Assembly: GCF_009720385.1 (NCBI RefSeq)
Contig: NZ_WARX01000025.1
Location: forward strand, 62,001 to 126,000
Length of the DNA stretch: 64,000 nucleotides
Reading direction: 5' to 3'
From: Catellatospora vulcania
GTDB lineage: Bacteria; Actinomycetota; Actinomycetes; Mycobacteriales; Micromonosporaceae
The translations under genes were made by a program, and so were the position numbers. Shown piece after piece: positions 33,718-42,822 of the stretch (the stretch's first letter is position 1; each line of letters opens with the position of its first letter). The notes below the pieces were generated by a model. The model was not told the DNA's origin, made no database searches, and saw only the letters and a list, made by a program, of their open reading frames with translations.

Positions 33718-34326
33718 ATGACGATCATCCGTCCGTACCGGCCGAGCGACCACGACGCGGTGTCCGACATCTGCGTCCGCACCGCCCACCACGGGGGCGA
33801 CGCCCGGCCGCACTACCGCGACCCGGGCATCCTCCCGGAGATCTTCGCCCTCCCGTACGCCCACCTGGAGCCCCAGTTCGCCTTCGTGCTGACCGACGCC
33901 GACGACCACGCGGTCGGATACGTGCTGGCCACCGGCGACACCGAGTCGTTCGCGGAGCGCTTCCGGCACGAGTGGCTGCCGCTGGTGGCCGACCGCTACC
34001 CGCCCCTTCCCGGCGTCGAGCCCCGCGACGGCGACGAGGTCATGCGGGACCTGCTGCACCGGCCGGAGCGCATGATCGTGCCCGCGCTCGCGGCGTACCC
34101 GGCACACCTGCACATCGACCTGCTGCCCGAGCACCAGCGGCAGGGCCACGGCCGGGCGCTGATCGGCCGGCTCGTGCTGGCGCTGCAGGAGGCCGGCGTG
34201 CCCGCCGTGCACCTGGGCATGGTCAGCGAGAACACCGCAGCCCGCGCCTTCTACGACCGGATCGGCATGCACGTGATCGACGTGCCCGACCCGGGACCGC
34301 TGACCTACCTCGGCCTCAAGGTCTGA
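33718..34326 (+). CDS. GNAT-family N-acetyltransferase
   Basis: The 202-residue protein begins TIIRPYRPSDHDAVSDICVR and contains the acetyl-CoA binding signature LPEHQRQGHGRALIGRLV (motif A) and the C-terminal NTAARAFYDRIGMHV. The inserted region (FRHEWLPLVADRYPPLPG) matches the branch also found as a partner domain of O-GlcNAc hydrolase-like proteins. The acceptor is unknown. The ATG at 33718 marks the domain start; no strong ribosome site is visible. Confidence 0.87.
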   Translation: MTIIRPYRPSDHDAVSDICVRTAHHGGDARPHYRDPGILPEIFALPYAHLEPQFAFVLTDADDHAVGYVLATGDTESFAERFRHEWLPLVADRYPPLPGVEPRDGDEVMRDLLHRPERMIVPALAAYPAHLHIDLLPEHQRQGHGRALIGRLVLALQEAGVPAVHLGMVSENTAARAFYDRIGMHVIDVPDPGPLTYLGLKV

Positions 34327-34408
34327 TCGACGTCCATCGACCGTTACGCCACAGTAGACGGTCCGATGGTCGCTTGAGCGCACCCGCCGCCGCCCCGACG
34401 CTGTGCGG

Positions 34409-35587
34409 ATGGGTCGACACATCGCCTTCGTCAACGCGCCGACAGTCGGCGAGGTCTACCCGACCCTGCCGATCGTCGCGGAACTGGTCCGGCGCGGCCA
34501 CCGGGTCAGCTACGCCACCGTGGCGGCGCGCGCCGAAGCGGTCGCGGGCACGGGGGCGACGGTGTTGCCGTACACCTCCGGCCTGCCCGCCGAGAGCGAC
34601 CGCGACCTGCGGCGGCCCGACCGCGCCGACTACATCACCACCGTGCGCGAGGGTTTCCTCGGCGAGGCCCGCGCCACCCTGCCGCAGCTCGCGCCGTACT
34701 TTCGCGACGACCGCCCCGACCTGATGGTCTTCGGCATGCAGAGCCTCGCCGGGCGGCTCATCGCGATCCGCGACGGGCTGCCCGCGGTGCAGTTCCAGAG
34801 CTTCCAGGCCGCCAACGAGCACTGGTCCATCGCCCGGCACCTGGGGCTGACCGTCACGCCCCGCCCCGGCCTGCCCGAGCACCAGGTGCAGCTCCACTCG
34901 TTCGTGGCCGCGCAGGGCATCGACCCCGACGCGGTCCGCGCGTTCCAGCCGCTGGCACAGCTGCTGCTCTATCCCCGGTTCATGCAGTTCCGCGCGGAGA
35001 CGTTCAGCGAGCGCCACCATTTCACCGGGCCGTGCACCGGGCCGCGGCCGTTCCAGTCGCGCTGGACGCCGCCCGATCCGGAGCGGCCGGTCGTGCTGGT
35101 CTCGCTGGGCACTGTCTACAACCGCGTGCCGGGCTTCTACCGCACCTGCGTCGAGGCGTTTCGCGACAGCTCGTGGCAGGTCGTGCTGGCCGTCGGCGAG
35201 CGCACCGACCCCGCCGAACTCGGGCCGGTGCCGGACAACGTGACCGTGGCGGCGAGCGTGCCGCAGCTGGACGTGCTGGCGTACGCGGCCGCGTTCGTCA
35301 CGCATGCCGGTATGGGCGGCATCCTGGAGGCGATCCGGGCCGGGGTGCCCATGCTGACCGTCCCGCAGACCCCCGAGCAGGAGGTCAACGCGCTGCGGGT
35401 GGCCGAACTCGGCGCGGGCGTCCCGCTGCGGACCGCCTCCCCCACCGCCGGCATGCTGCGCGCCGCCCTCGAGGACCTGGCCACCGACCAGGGGGTACGC
35501 GAAGCGCTGACCCGCCTGCAAGCCGAGATCCGCACCTGCGGCGGCGCACCCCTCGCAGCCGACCTGATCGAGTCCGCCCTCCCCTGA
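34409..35587 (+). CDS. GT1 (macrolide-type) glycosyltransferase without the catalytic His
   Basis: This 392-residue GT-B protein has an acceptor domain, then LVSLGTVYN and the nucleotide-sugar motif FVTHAGMGGILEAIRAGVPM with PQTPEQEVNA. In active family members the first loop reads like AAHGHVNP, where the His is the base; here it is APTVGEVYP, with Val at that place (about residue 13). It may be an inactive or partner glycosyltransferase, or use another base. An alternative GTG start lies 6 nt upstream. It is followed by tandem and palindromic repeats. Confidence 0.85.
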   Translation: MGRHIAFVNAPTVGEVYPTLPIVAELVRRGHRVSYATVAARAEAVAGTGATVLPYTSGLPAESDRDLRRPDRADYITTVREGFLGEARATLPQLAPYFRDDRPDLMVFGMQSLAGRLIAIRDGLPAVQFQSFQAANEHWSIARHLGLTVTPRPGLPEHQVQLHSFVAAQGIDPDAVRAFQPLAQLLLYPRFMQFRAETFSERHHFTGPCTGPRPFQSRWTPPDPERPVVLVSLGTVYNRVPGFYRTCVEAFRDSSWQVVLAVGERTDPAELGPVPDNVTVAASVPQLDVLAYAAAFVTHAGMGGILEAIRAGVPMLTVPQTPEQEVNALRVAELGAGVPLRTASPTAGMLRAALEDLATDQGVREALTRLQAEIRTCGGAPLAADLIESALP

Positions 35588-35602
35588 CCCGCGCCAGGCG
35601 CC

Positions 35603-35639
35603 GGTCCACCGGTCCACCGGTCCACCGGTCCACCGGTCT
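35603..35639. repeat. Tandem 8-bp repeat GGTCCACC, 4.5 copies
   Basis: Four exact copies of GGTCCACC start at 35603, 35611, 35619 and 35627, plus a partial fifth. Joints create ACCGGT palindromes. It sits 16 nt after the glycosyltransferase stop and directly before repeat family A. Such short tandem arrays change copy number easily. Confidence 0.85.
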
Positions 35640-35640
35640 A

Positions 35641-35702
35641 AGATCGCTGTTTCGTGTCAAAAGGTGAGGTCTGACCGCACATTCTGACCCGAAACAGCGA
35701 TC
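35641..35702. repeat. Dispersed palindromic repeat, family A, copy 2
   Basis: It starts AGATCGCTGTTTCGTGTCA and closes CCCGAAACAGCGATCT, with a diverged centre. The outer 15-16 bp pair almost perfectly. It lies between the convergent glycosyltransferase and ligase genes and may act as a terminator. Confidence 0.85.
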
Positions 35703-35727
35703 TCCACGTGTCTCGTGCGGAGGCAGC

Positions 35728-35780
35728 GCAGGAAGGGCGCCTTCCTGCCGTATGGCGATGGGAACGTGCCCTTCCTTCGG
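35728..35780. repeat. Dispersed palindromic repeat, family B, copy 1
   Basis: The core AAGGGCGCCTTCCT and, 30 nt later, GTGCCCTTCCTT flank a TATGGCGATGG centre. It lies directly before the stop of the ligase gene. Related units occur at 47493, 56006, 63485 and 63971. Confidence 0.72.
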
Positions 35781-37331
35781 TCAGCCGGTGGGGGCGGCTA
35801 CGCGGCGGGCGCGGAGGGCCTTTTTGTCGACCTTGCCTACTTCGGTGAGGGGGAGGTCGCCGATGAACTCGACGGCGTAGGGGGCCCAGAGTTCGTTGAG
35901 TTCGGCGACGGCCCATTCGCGCAGTTCAGCAGCGGTGATGGCGGCGTCGGGGGCGGGGACCACGAAGGCGTAGACGGCCTCGCCCATGGCCTGGTGCGGT
36001 ACGCCGATCACCGCGGCGGCGCGGACCTGCGGGTGGCGGAGCAGGGCGTCCTCGACCGTACGGGAGTAGACGTTGGTCGAGGTGGCACCGGTGACGATCA
36101 TGTCCTTGAGCCGGTCGACCAGGAACAGGTAGCCGTCTGCGTCGACCCGGCCCAGGTCACCGGTGCGCAGCCAGCCGTCCACGATGGTGCGGCTGGTCAG
36201 CTCGGCCTGGCCCCAGTAGCCGGCGGTCATCAGGGCCGCCGACACCCAGACCTCGCCGATCTGGCCGGTCGGGGCGACCCCGCCGCGGCCGTCCCGGATC
36301 TCGACACGCACCCCCGGGTAGGGCCGCCCGCACGAGCCGAGCCGTTCCGGGTGCGCCGGGTCGTAGGCCAGGTTCGGGTACGCAGCGATGAAGGTCGCCT
36401 CGCTCATGCCGTACACCGGGCGCAGCACCGGCCCGAACCGTTCGACGGCCTCGGCCAGGCGCGTCGGCGCGGCGGCGCTGCCCGCGCAGGACAGCGTGAC
36501 CAGGCTGCTGGTGTCGGTCTTGGTGAGCCGGGGGTGGTCGAGCAGCTGGTAGAGCATCGGCGGCGGGAGGGTGGCGCTGGTGATGCGCTCCTGCTCCAGG
36601 GCGGCCAGGAAGTCCTCCGCGGCGAACCGGTCGTGCAGCACCAGCACCCCGCCGGTGAACAGTGTGATCATCGCGGCGACCTGCTGGCTGGAGTGCCAGA
36701 ACCCGCCCACCGCCAGGTGCCGCAGCGGGCGGCCGTCGGTGACCTGGTAGCTGGCCGCGACCGCCTGCACCGCCTTGAAGAAGTTGTGCCGGTGGTGCAC
36801 CAGCTTCGGCCGCCCGGTGGTGCCGCCGGTCTGGAACAGCGACTGCGGTTCGCGTACCGAGGGCGGCAGCCCGAGCTGGGGCGCGCCGGGCCGCGGCGGC
36901 GCGGCCAGGTCGACACCCGCGCCCTCGCCGAAGCAGAACACCGCCAGGTCCCCCGCACCCGAGGCGAGCTGCTCGCCGAGGGGGGCGTGGGTGCGCGCGT
37001 CGTAGGCGAACGCGTCGACGTCGGCCAGGGCCAGGTAGTCGGCGCACAGCTGCGGCGGCGCGTTCGGGGCCAGCCACACCGAGCGGCTGCCCAGCAGGTG
37101 CAGGGCAAACTGCACCTGGATCGACTCGGGCGGGTTGCCGGCCAGGATGCCGACCGCCGAGGAGGAGCGCACACCGTGCTCGTACAGCGTCGCGGCCATG
37201 TCCCGGATCCCGGCCGCCAGGTCGGCGTACGTGAGGCGGCGGGCCCCGTGGACGATCGCCTCGGCCGAGCCGTACCCGTCGAAGACGGCGAGCGCCTGGG
37301 CCGCATAGTTTTCCTGGTCGCGCAGGTCCAT
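35781..37331 (-). CDS. ANL-superfamily acyl-CoA/ACP ligase
   Basis: The 516-residue enzyme has LFQTGGTTGRPKLVHHRHNF (ATP loop), PVYGMSEATF, WLRTGDLGRVDADGYLF at the hinge and TEVGKVDKKAL with the catalytic Lys. It is a near match in layout to the ligase at 22055. ATG at 37331 is favoured because GGGAGC lies upstream; a further upstream GTG-type extension adds MIGRATGASA-like residues without support. It stands alone on the minus strand, with convergent repeats downstream. Which acid it activates is unknown. Confidence 0.87.
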   Translation of the reverse strand: MDLRDQENYAAQALAVFDGYGSAEAIVHGARRLTYADLAAGIRDMAATLYEHGVRSSSAVGILAGNPPESIQVQFALHLLGSRSVWLAPNAPPQLCADYLALADVDAFAYDARTHAPLGEQLASGAGDLAVFCFGEGAGVDLAAPPRPGAPQLGLPPSVREPQSLFQTGGTTGRPKLVHHRHNFFKAVQAVAASYQVTDGRPLRHLAVGGFWHSSQQVAAMITLFTGGVLVLHDRFAAEDFLAALEQERITSATLPPPMLYQLLDHPRLTKTDTSSLVTLSCAGSAAAPTRLAEAVERFGPVLRPVYGMSEATFIAAYPNLAYDPAHPERLGSCGRPYPGVRVEIRDGRGGVAPTGQIGEVWVSAALMTAGYWGQAELTSRTIVDGWLRTGDLGRVDADGYLFLVDRLKDMIVTGATSTNVYSRTVEDALLRHPQVRAAAVIGVPHQAMGEAVYAFVVPAPDAAITAAELREWAVAELNELWAPYAVEFIGDLPLTEVGKVDKKALRARRVAAPTG

Positions 37332-37513
37332 GGCGGACGCTCCCGTGGCTCGACCGATCACTGGCGCATCCTGGCGACGTTGACATGGCGCGCTTCCGAA
37401 TCGGCACCATAACGCTGGTTACGAGATCGCAACCATTCGTCAACGATCGAAATGCATATGTCTCCTCAGTGGACGCCACGTGGTCGCAACTGTGCTATAG
37501 AGCGCTTTCCCGG

Positions 37514-39217
37514 TCAGGCGTGGTCAAGTCCGAGCTGGTCGGCGAGCTCCCGGGCCCGCTGCCGGGTACGCAGCCACGGCGCGTCCAGCGCCTCCCGGAC
37601 CGTCGCCACCGCCTCGGCCGGATCGCCGGTCAGCTCCCACAGCGCGCCCGCGGCCGCGAACCGGTCCTTCAGGTCGGCGTCGCTGTCCCGGATCTCGCGC
37701 AGCCGGGCCGCCACGTCCGGGTCGGCGTCGCCGAACACCTCGGCGGCGGCGACCGCGGCCAGCACGTCCCGGCGCGGGGCGACCGCGATCGCGGCCCGCA
37801 GCGGCGCGTCGTCGCCGCCGGCCAGCCACAGCAGGCGCAGGTAGATGACCTCGCCGTTGGCCATCGCGCCGATCGCGTCGAGCACCTCGGGGTTGCCGCG
37901 GCCCGACTCGGCCAGGAACTCGGCCACCCACAGCCGGGCCGGCCAGGTCATCTGGGCCAGGTGCCGGGCCAGCGTGCCCACCGCCGCGGGGTCGGCGGCG
38001 GCGCCGAGCACCCGCAGCAGTCCCACGAGTTCGCGCTGCTCCTTGGCGGTCGCCTTGGGCGAGCGGTTCACGTCGATCGTGGTGGCCAGCACCACCACCC
38101 GGTCGAGCACCGCCTCGCGCAGGGACGCGGACAGGGTCGGCAGTTCCGCCAGCGCGCCCGGCAGCCGGGGCGGGGTCCACCCGCCGCGCAGCGCGGCCTC
38201 GGCGTGCTCCCGCCAGCGCGGATCGCCGACGCGGAGCAGCGCGTCCAGCGCCGAGCGGCGCATCCGGGCCCCGCGCGCCACCGCGTCGGCCAGCCAGTCG
38301 GCCTGGCGGCGGGTCAGCGTGTCGTCGGCGACCACGGCCCGGTACGCGCAGCGCCGCACCCGCTCCTCCGGGTCGTCCAGGAACGAGCAGAGCAGGGCCT
38401 GCAACTCCACCGGCAGGCGCTGCCCGGCGGCACGATCGGCCAGCGTCTGCGCCACGTCCCGGCGGGCCTGCGCCTGGCCGTCGCGGGCGATGGCGGTGAG
38501 CAGCTCGGCGTCGCGCACCGGGTCGCCGGCGGCGGCGTACTCGACCAGGTCGGCGAGCTTGCCGCGGCGGGTGGTCCAGCGCAGCGCGTCCGGGTCGGCG
38601 GACCAGCCCACCGCCAGCGCCGCGGCGGCCTGCGCGGTGGCCGCCAGCCCGGCCTCGCGCATCGCCAGCACGCCCGCGACCCGGACCGTGGACGAGCGGG
38701 ACGGGTCGAGGAACTCCGGCAGCCAGCCCGCGGCAGCCGCCGGGTCGAGCTGCGCCGCGGTGACCAGCGGGGTGACCCGGCGATAGTCGTCGGCGTACTC
38801 CCGGGCGCGGGCCAGCAGCACCGCGGACAGCTCCGGGTCGGGGCCACACCAGCCGAGCAGGGCGGTGGACTCCTCCACGACACTGTGGTCGTCGAGATCG
38901 GACAGACTACGTAGCGTGACGGTGAAGGCGCGCAACTGGTGGCGTACCGGCTCACCGCGGGGATGGGCCGCCAGCTCGCGGACCAGCATCAGCAGCTGGT
39001 CGGGCAGGCGCGTCTTGGGGTCCGCGGCGAACGCCAGGATCGGCGCGACCAGCTGCCCGGCCAGCGGATGCAGGCCGTCGGCGGGCAGCAGCACCTGCTC
39101 CAGCTCGTCCATGCTGTCGTAGTCGTGCGCCGCGGATCCGATGAGCCGCAACAGGTCCACTGGTTCAACACCCTGGGTCACCGACTGATAGTAGGCCCGC
39201 GGGACGACGCCACGCAT
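37514..39217 (-). CDS. HEAT-repeat-like helical protein of unknown function
   Basis: The 567-residue product is almost entirely helical with repeating pairs of amphipathic helices, for example RRDVAQTLADRAAGQRLPVE, EERVRRCAYRAVVADD and AEVFGDADPDVAARLREI, which fit HEAT/armadillo-like repeats. No catalytic motif or membrane segment is seen. Such proteins usually scaffold or bind partners. The start is uncertain: ATG at 39217 is given, GTG at 39181 is also possible, and neither has a clear ribosome site. It is divergent from the gene at 39241. Confidence 0.7.
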   Translation of the reverse strand: MRGVVPRAYYQSVTQGVEPVDLLRLIGSAAHDYDSMDELEQVLLPADGLHPLAGQLVAPILAFAADPKTRLPDQLLMLVRELAAHPRGEPVRHQLRAFTVTLRSLSDLDDHSVVEESTALLGWCGPDPELSAVLLARAREYADDYRRVTPLVTAAQLDPAAAAGWLPEFLDPSRSSTVRVAGVLAMREAGLAATAQAAAALAVGWSADPDALRWTTRRGKLADLVEYAAAGDPVRDAELLTAIARDGQAQARRDVAQTLADRAAGQRLPVELQALLCSFLDDPEERVRRCAYRAVVADDTLTRRQADWLADAVARGARMRRSALDALLRVGDPRWREHAEAALRGGWTPPRLPGALAELPTLSASLREAVLDRVVVLATTIDVNRSPKATAKEQRELVGLLRVLGAAADPAAVGTLARHLAQMTWPARLWVAEFLAESGRGNPEVLDAIGAMANGEVIYLRLLWLAGGDDAPLRAAIAVAPRRDVLAAVAAAEVFGDADPDVAARLREIRDSDADLKDRFAAAGALWELTGDPAEAVATVREALDAPWLRTRQRARELADQLGLDHA

Positions 39218-39240
39218 GCACGCCCGTCTACGATCACCCG

Positions 39241-40584
39241 ATGCGCAGGCTGGTGCGGTCGTTCGTCGTGTTGCTCGTGCTGGCGCTGACCGGCCTCGCC
39301 GGGATCGAGGTGTCGCGGCTGCACACGCCGAGCCCGCTCGCACGCACCGACGCGGAGATCGTCGCCGACACGCTGCCACGGCTGGCTTTTCAGCGCGAGG
39401 CGCTCGACGGCGGCAGCGCCGCACGGATGCAGCAGCTGTTCCCCGAAGGCTGGTTCTTCAGCTACACGCTGTACGGCCTGACCTGGCTCGACGTCGGCGC
39501 ACGCAGCACGCAGCTCAAGGAGCGGGCGCTGGCCGAGGCCCGCTGGGCACTGTCGCGGGTGGACTCGGTGGACGGCCGTGCCGTCTTCGACGACTCCCTC
39601 GACCCGCCGTACGGCGTGTTCTACCAGGGCTGGGCCACCTGGCTGCGGGGCGGCGTGGTCGCGCTCGCCGGGCCGGGCGCGCCGGAGCGGGACCGGCTAA
39701 CCCCCGACGCCGACGCGCTGGCCACGGCGTTCCGGCGGCAGCTCGGCGCGACCGGGTCGCCGTTCCTCACCGCGTACCCGGGGCAGGCCTGGCCCTGCGA
39801 CAGCGCCGTCGGCATCGCCGCGGTGCGGCTGGCCGGCACGCTCACCGGCGTCGACCGGTCTGGTCTGATCCGGGACTGGCTGGCCGCCGCGGACTCCCGC
39901 CGCGACCGCGCGACAGGGCTGCTCCCGCACACCGTGGACCCGGTCACCGGGCAGCCGACCAGCGGGGCTCGCGCCACCTCGCAGGTGATGGTGCTGCGTT
40001 TCCTGCGCGAGGTGGACCCTGCGGTCGGGGCCCGCGACTGGGCGGCCTTCCGCGAGCAGTTCGCCTCGACCGTGCCGGGCGCGCCGGGCATCCGCGAGCA
40101 CCCACGCGGCGTCGACCTGGCCGGCGACGTCGACTCCGGGCCGCTGCTGTGGGGGCTGAGCACGTCGGCGAGCGCGGTCGCGCTCGGCGACGCCGTGGTC
40201 TACGGCGACGCCCCGGCAGCCGCGGCCCTCACCGGCCTGGCCGAGGCCGCCGGGCTCGCCGTGCAGTGGGACGGCGAACGCCGCTACCTGGGCGGCGCGC
40301 TGCCCGTCGGGGACGCGTTCCTGGCCTGGTCGCTGGCCGCGCGGCCGTGGGCCGGTGGCGACGTCGCCGCCGCCACCGGCCCGGCGTGGACCTGGCGTCT
40401 GCCCTGGTACGCGGGGCTGACCGCGCTGCTCGCCCCGGCCTGGCTGCTGGCCCTGGTCGCCGCCCGGATCGCCCCGTTCGGCCGGGCCCGGCGGATTCGT
40501 CAGGCCGCCACACCGGGTTCCGACGGCGGGCCACCGGGCCCGGACGACACCCGGCCCGCCGACGGGCCGCCGGTGGTCCCGTAA
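39241..40584 (+). CDS. Membrane-anchored protein of unknown function, possible alpha/alpha-toroid
   Basis: This 447-residue protein has an N-terminal hydrophobic segment (LVRSFVVLLVLALTGLAG) and a C-terminal one near ALLAPAWLLALVAARI, with about 370 residues between. The middle is helical and contains YGVFYQGWATWLRGG, YPGQAWPCDSAVGIAAVRL, SGARATSQVMVLRF and DVDSGPLLWGLSTSASAVALG, features of an alpha/alpha-toroid enzyme-like domain. I cannot name a reaction. It would sit on the outer face of the membrane. The C-terminal 30 residues are Pro/Gly-rich and overlap a tandem repeat. Confidence 0.68.
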   Translation: MRRLVRSFVVLLVLALTGLAGIEVSRLHTPSPLARTDAEIVADTLPRLAFQREALDGGSAARMQQLFPEGWFFSYTLYGLTWLDVGARSTQLKERALAEARWALSRVDSVDGRAVFDDSLDPPYGVFYQGWATWLRGGVVALAGPGAPERDRLTPDADALATAFRRQLGATGSPFLTAYPGQAWPCDSAVGIAAVRLAGTLTGVDRSGLIRDWLAAADSRRDRATGLLPHTVDPVTGQPTSGARATSQVMVLRFLREVDPAVGARDWAAFREQFASTVPGAPGIREHPRGVDLAGDVDSGPLLWGLSTSASAVALGDAVVYGDAPAAAALTGLAEAAGLAVQWDGERRYLGGALPVGDAFLAWSLAARPWAGGDVAAATGPAWTWRLPWYAGLTALLAPAWLLALVAARIAPFGRARRIRQAATPGSDGGPPGPDDTRPADGPPVVP

Positions 40585-40650
40585 GGCGCCAGGCCTGCCG
40601 ACGGACCGCCGGTGGTCCCCCAAGACGCCAGGCCTGTGGACGGGCCGCCG
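40561..40650. repeat. 39-bp tandem direct repeat, about 2.3 copies
   Basis: Units begin with GACGGRCCGCCG at 40561, 40600 and 40639, each containing GGTGGTCCC and CGCCAGGCCTG. The first unit encodes the last residues of the preceding gene and its stop; the rest is intergenic, ending 5 nt before the stop of the lipoprotein gene. Confidence 0.85.
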
Positions 40651-40654
40651 TCGG

Positions 40655-41878
40655 TCACAGGACCCGGTCCAGGGAGCTGACACCCGGCACCGCCACGCTG
40701 CCCAGGCGCTGCCCGGTCGCCGCGTCGAACCAGGCCACGGCGTCGGGCAGGGCCGCGTACACCCGCTTGCCGTCGGGGCTCGCGCCCAGGCCGCGCACCA
40801 CGCCCCCGGCGTCCCAGCTGCGCCACACCGGGGCTGCGTCGCGTGGCAGCGCGTGCACGGTGCTGCCGACCGCCACCAGCACCTGCCGGAACGTCGCCGC
40901 CGCGTACGCGGTGCCGCTGCCCTTCGTGCCCTCCCGGGTCTCCTGGACGCTCAGCCCTTCCGTCCCGACCACCGCGAACCGCCCGCTGGTCACGTCGGCG
41001 ACGTAGAACTCGCCGCCCTCCGGGGTGATGGCCAGGGCATGTCCCGCCCCCGGGCCCTGTCCGAACGGCGCGGGCAGGTCGACGCAGAACGCCCACTGCT
41101 CACCCAGGTGCAGCGTGTGCACGAACGCGTGCACGTTGCCGGGACGCCCTGCGATCAGGTCCCGGGTGTGCCGGTGGTCCGGCTGGTGCGTGTAGAGGGT
41201 GTAGAGGACCTGCCGGTTCGGCGCGTACACCGCCATCCGGCCCTCGCCGCTCATCTCCTCCTCGGCCCCCGGCGGGACCGGCGACTTCACCCGGGTCAGC
41301 AGCGCCGCGCTCTGGCCGGTGGCCAGCTCGACCTGGCGCACCCGGTACCGGTCCGGGGCGGTCGCCGGCAGCCAGTCCAGCACGAACAGGCGCTCGCCGC
41401 CGGTCGAGAACGCGTCCGGCACGATGTTGCCGGCCAGCTCCAGCCGGGCCACCTCACGCGAGGTGTCCGCGACCACCAGCGGGGTGCGCACCCGGCCCGA
41501 GGGCACGTGGGTGACCTCGCCGGAACCGGGCGCGGCCAACGCCACCAGCCGTCCGTCCGCGGAGACGACCCGCGGTGTCCACGCCCCGGCCAGCCGCGGC
41601 CCCGCGGTGCGCCGCCCGGTCCGGGTCTCGACCGCGGTCAGTTCGGTGTCCACGCCCGCACTGGCCGTGGTGTACACGGTCATGCCGTCCGGGGTGGGCA
41701 GACCGGCCCCGATCCGCTCCACCCCGGACGGCCGCAGCACGGTTAACCCGCCCTCGGCCCGCACCAGCACCAGGTCCGGCACGCCCACCGGGACCGCGGG
41801 CGGCTCGGCATGGCACCCGGCCAGCGCCGCCACCGCACCCACCCCGAACAGGGACAGCACGTCACGTCTCGTCGTCAT
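40655..41878 (-). CDS. Lipoprotein with beta-propeller-like domain
   Basis: The 407-residue product starts MTTRRDVLSLFGVGAVAALA with a lipobox ending in Cys at about 22; the RR pair fits export by the Tat route. The body has repeating beta units such as GTVYTT-like TPDGMTVYTTASAG, SADGRLVALAAPG and SPDGKRVYAALPD, typical of a six- or seven-bladed propeller. No enzymatic residues stand out. It would be anchored at the outer membrane leaflet as a binding or sensing protein. Confidence 0.77.
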   Translation of the reverse strand: MTTRRDVLSLFGVGAVAALAGCHAEPPAVPVGVPDLVLVRAEGGLTVLRPSGVERIGAGLPTPDGMTVYTTASAGVDTELTAVETRTGRRTAGPRLAGAWTPRVVSADGRLVALAAPGSGEVTHVPSGRVRTPLVVADTSREVARLELAGNIVPDAFSTGGERLFVLDWLPATAPDRYRVRQVELATGQSAALLTRVKSPVPPGAEEEMSGEGRMAVYAPNRQVLYTLYTHQPDHRHTRDLIAGRPGNVHAFVHTLHLGEQWAFCVDLPAPFGQGPGAGHALAITPEGGEFYVADVTSGRFAVVGTEGLSVQETREGTKGSGTAYAAATFRQVLVAVGSTVHALPRDAAPVWRSWDAGGVVRGLGASPDGKRVYAALPDAVAWFDAATGQRLGSVAVPGVSSLDRVL

Positions 41879-42083
41879 GCTCCGGTCGAGTCGCCGGGCC
41901 GGGCGGCGGTTCCCGCACGGCGGCGATCGATATGGACCGGCACAGCCGCCGCACCGGTGGGCCGGGTTGACCGTCGGCTCCGGATTTGCTGACCGAGCGG
42001 CCGGTGCGCGACGCTCACGCGCCCACTAATTTCTCGCACGTAACCGTGACAGGCGGCAGAGCAGAGACGGCGGGCAATCGGCG

Positions 42084-42821
42084 GTGGAGGACGATTTCGG
42101 GTACGAGGGCCGGCGGCGGATTCGCGTACCGCTGCTGGAGCGGCTGCGCGCCCTGCCGATGGTGGCCAGCGCGGTGTTCACCGCCGCGCTGATCCTGCTC
42201 ATCCTCACCACCGTCAACCGCCCCGCGACCTGGAACGACGCGCTGCCGTGGGAGGACGAGCCGAGCGCCGCGCCGGTCGCCGCGCCGATCAACGCGGACG
42301 CTCCGGTGGCGCAGAGCCCCGTGCCGCGTACCCCCGCGGCCCGGCCCGCCACGACCGCGTCGGCTTCGGCCGCCCCGTCGGCCGGGGGGTCCACCCCGGC
42401 ACCGGCCGGCTCACCGTCACCGGCCCCGCCGCCGCCGCGCACCGCGCGATACGAGGCCGAGTCGGCCGGGCGGTCCCAGGCGCGCACCGCCAACGACCAC
42501 AACGGCTACAGCGGCTCGGGATTCGTCGACTACGACAACGCCTCCGGTGGCTACCTGCAGTGGAGCGTGCCGGGCGGATCCGGCACGGCCACCCTGCGGC
42601 TGCGCTTCGCCAACGCGAGCTGCTGCCACCGCGCCATGGACATCAGCGTCAACGGCAGCACCGTGCTGCGCGACGTGCGCTTCGACGCGATGCGCACCTG
42701 GGACGACTGGAGCACCGTCACCGTCACGGTCACGCTGACCGCGGGCACGAACACGGTTCGGGCCACCGCCACCAGTGGTGAAGGCGGCCCGAACATCGAC
42801 TACCTCGAAGTCGTCCAGTAA
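42084..42821 (+). CDS. Membrane-anchored protein with CBM6/CBM35-type module
   Basis: This 245-residue protein has a basic cytosolic N-terminus, one hydrophobic segment (MVASAVFTAALILLILTTV), a Pro/Ala/Ser-rich linker (about 60-125), and a C-terminal beta-sandwich. The sandwich has AEVSAG-like ARYEAESAGRS, SGSGFVDYDNASGGYLQW and GGPNIDYLEV, which match carbohydrate-binding modules of families 6 and 35. No catalytic domain is attached. GTG at 42084 is the start, with no strong ribosome site. It probably holds or senses wall or environmental polysaccharides. Confidence 0.75.
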   Translation: MEDDFGYEGRRRIRVPLLERLRALPMVASAVFTAALILLILTTVNRPATWNDALPWEDEPSAAPVAAPINADAPVAQSPVPRTPAARPATTASASAAPSAGGSTPAPAGSPSPAPPPPRTARYEAESAGRSQARTANDHNGYSGSGFVDYDNASGGYLQWSVPGGSGTATLRLRFANASCCHRAMDISVNGSTVLRDVRFDAMRTWDDWSTVTVTVTLTAGTNTVRATATSGEGGPNIDYLEVVQ

Positions 42822-42822
42822 C

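Noticed and set aside
31243..34434. A single 1063-codon minus-strand frame
   Set aside because: Only its C-terminal third (31243-32253) encodes a real APH-like protein. The remainder is the wrong frame of the decarboxylase and acetyltransferase region.
40561..40650. Tandem 39-bp repeats as a CRISPR array
   Set aside because: Units are adjacent without unique spacers and only about 2.3 copies exist, with no cas genes nearby.
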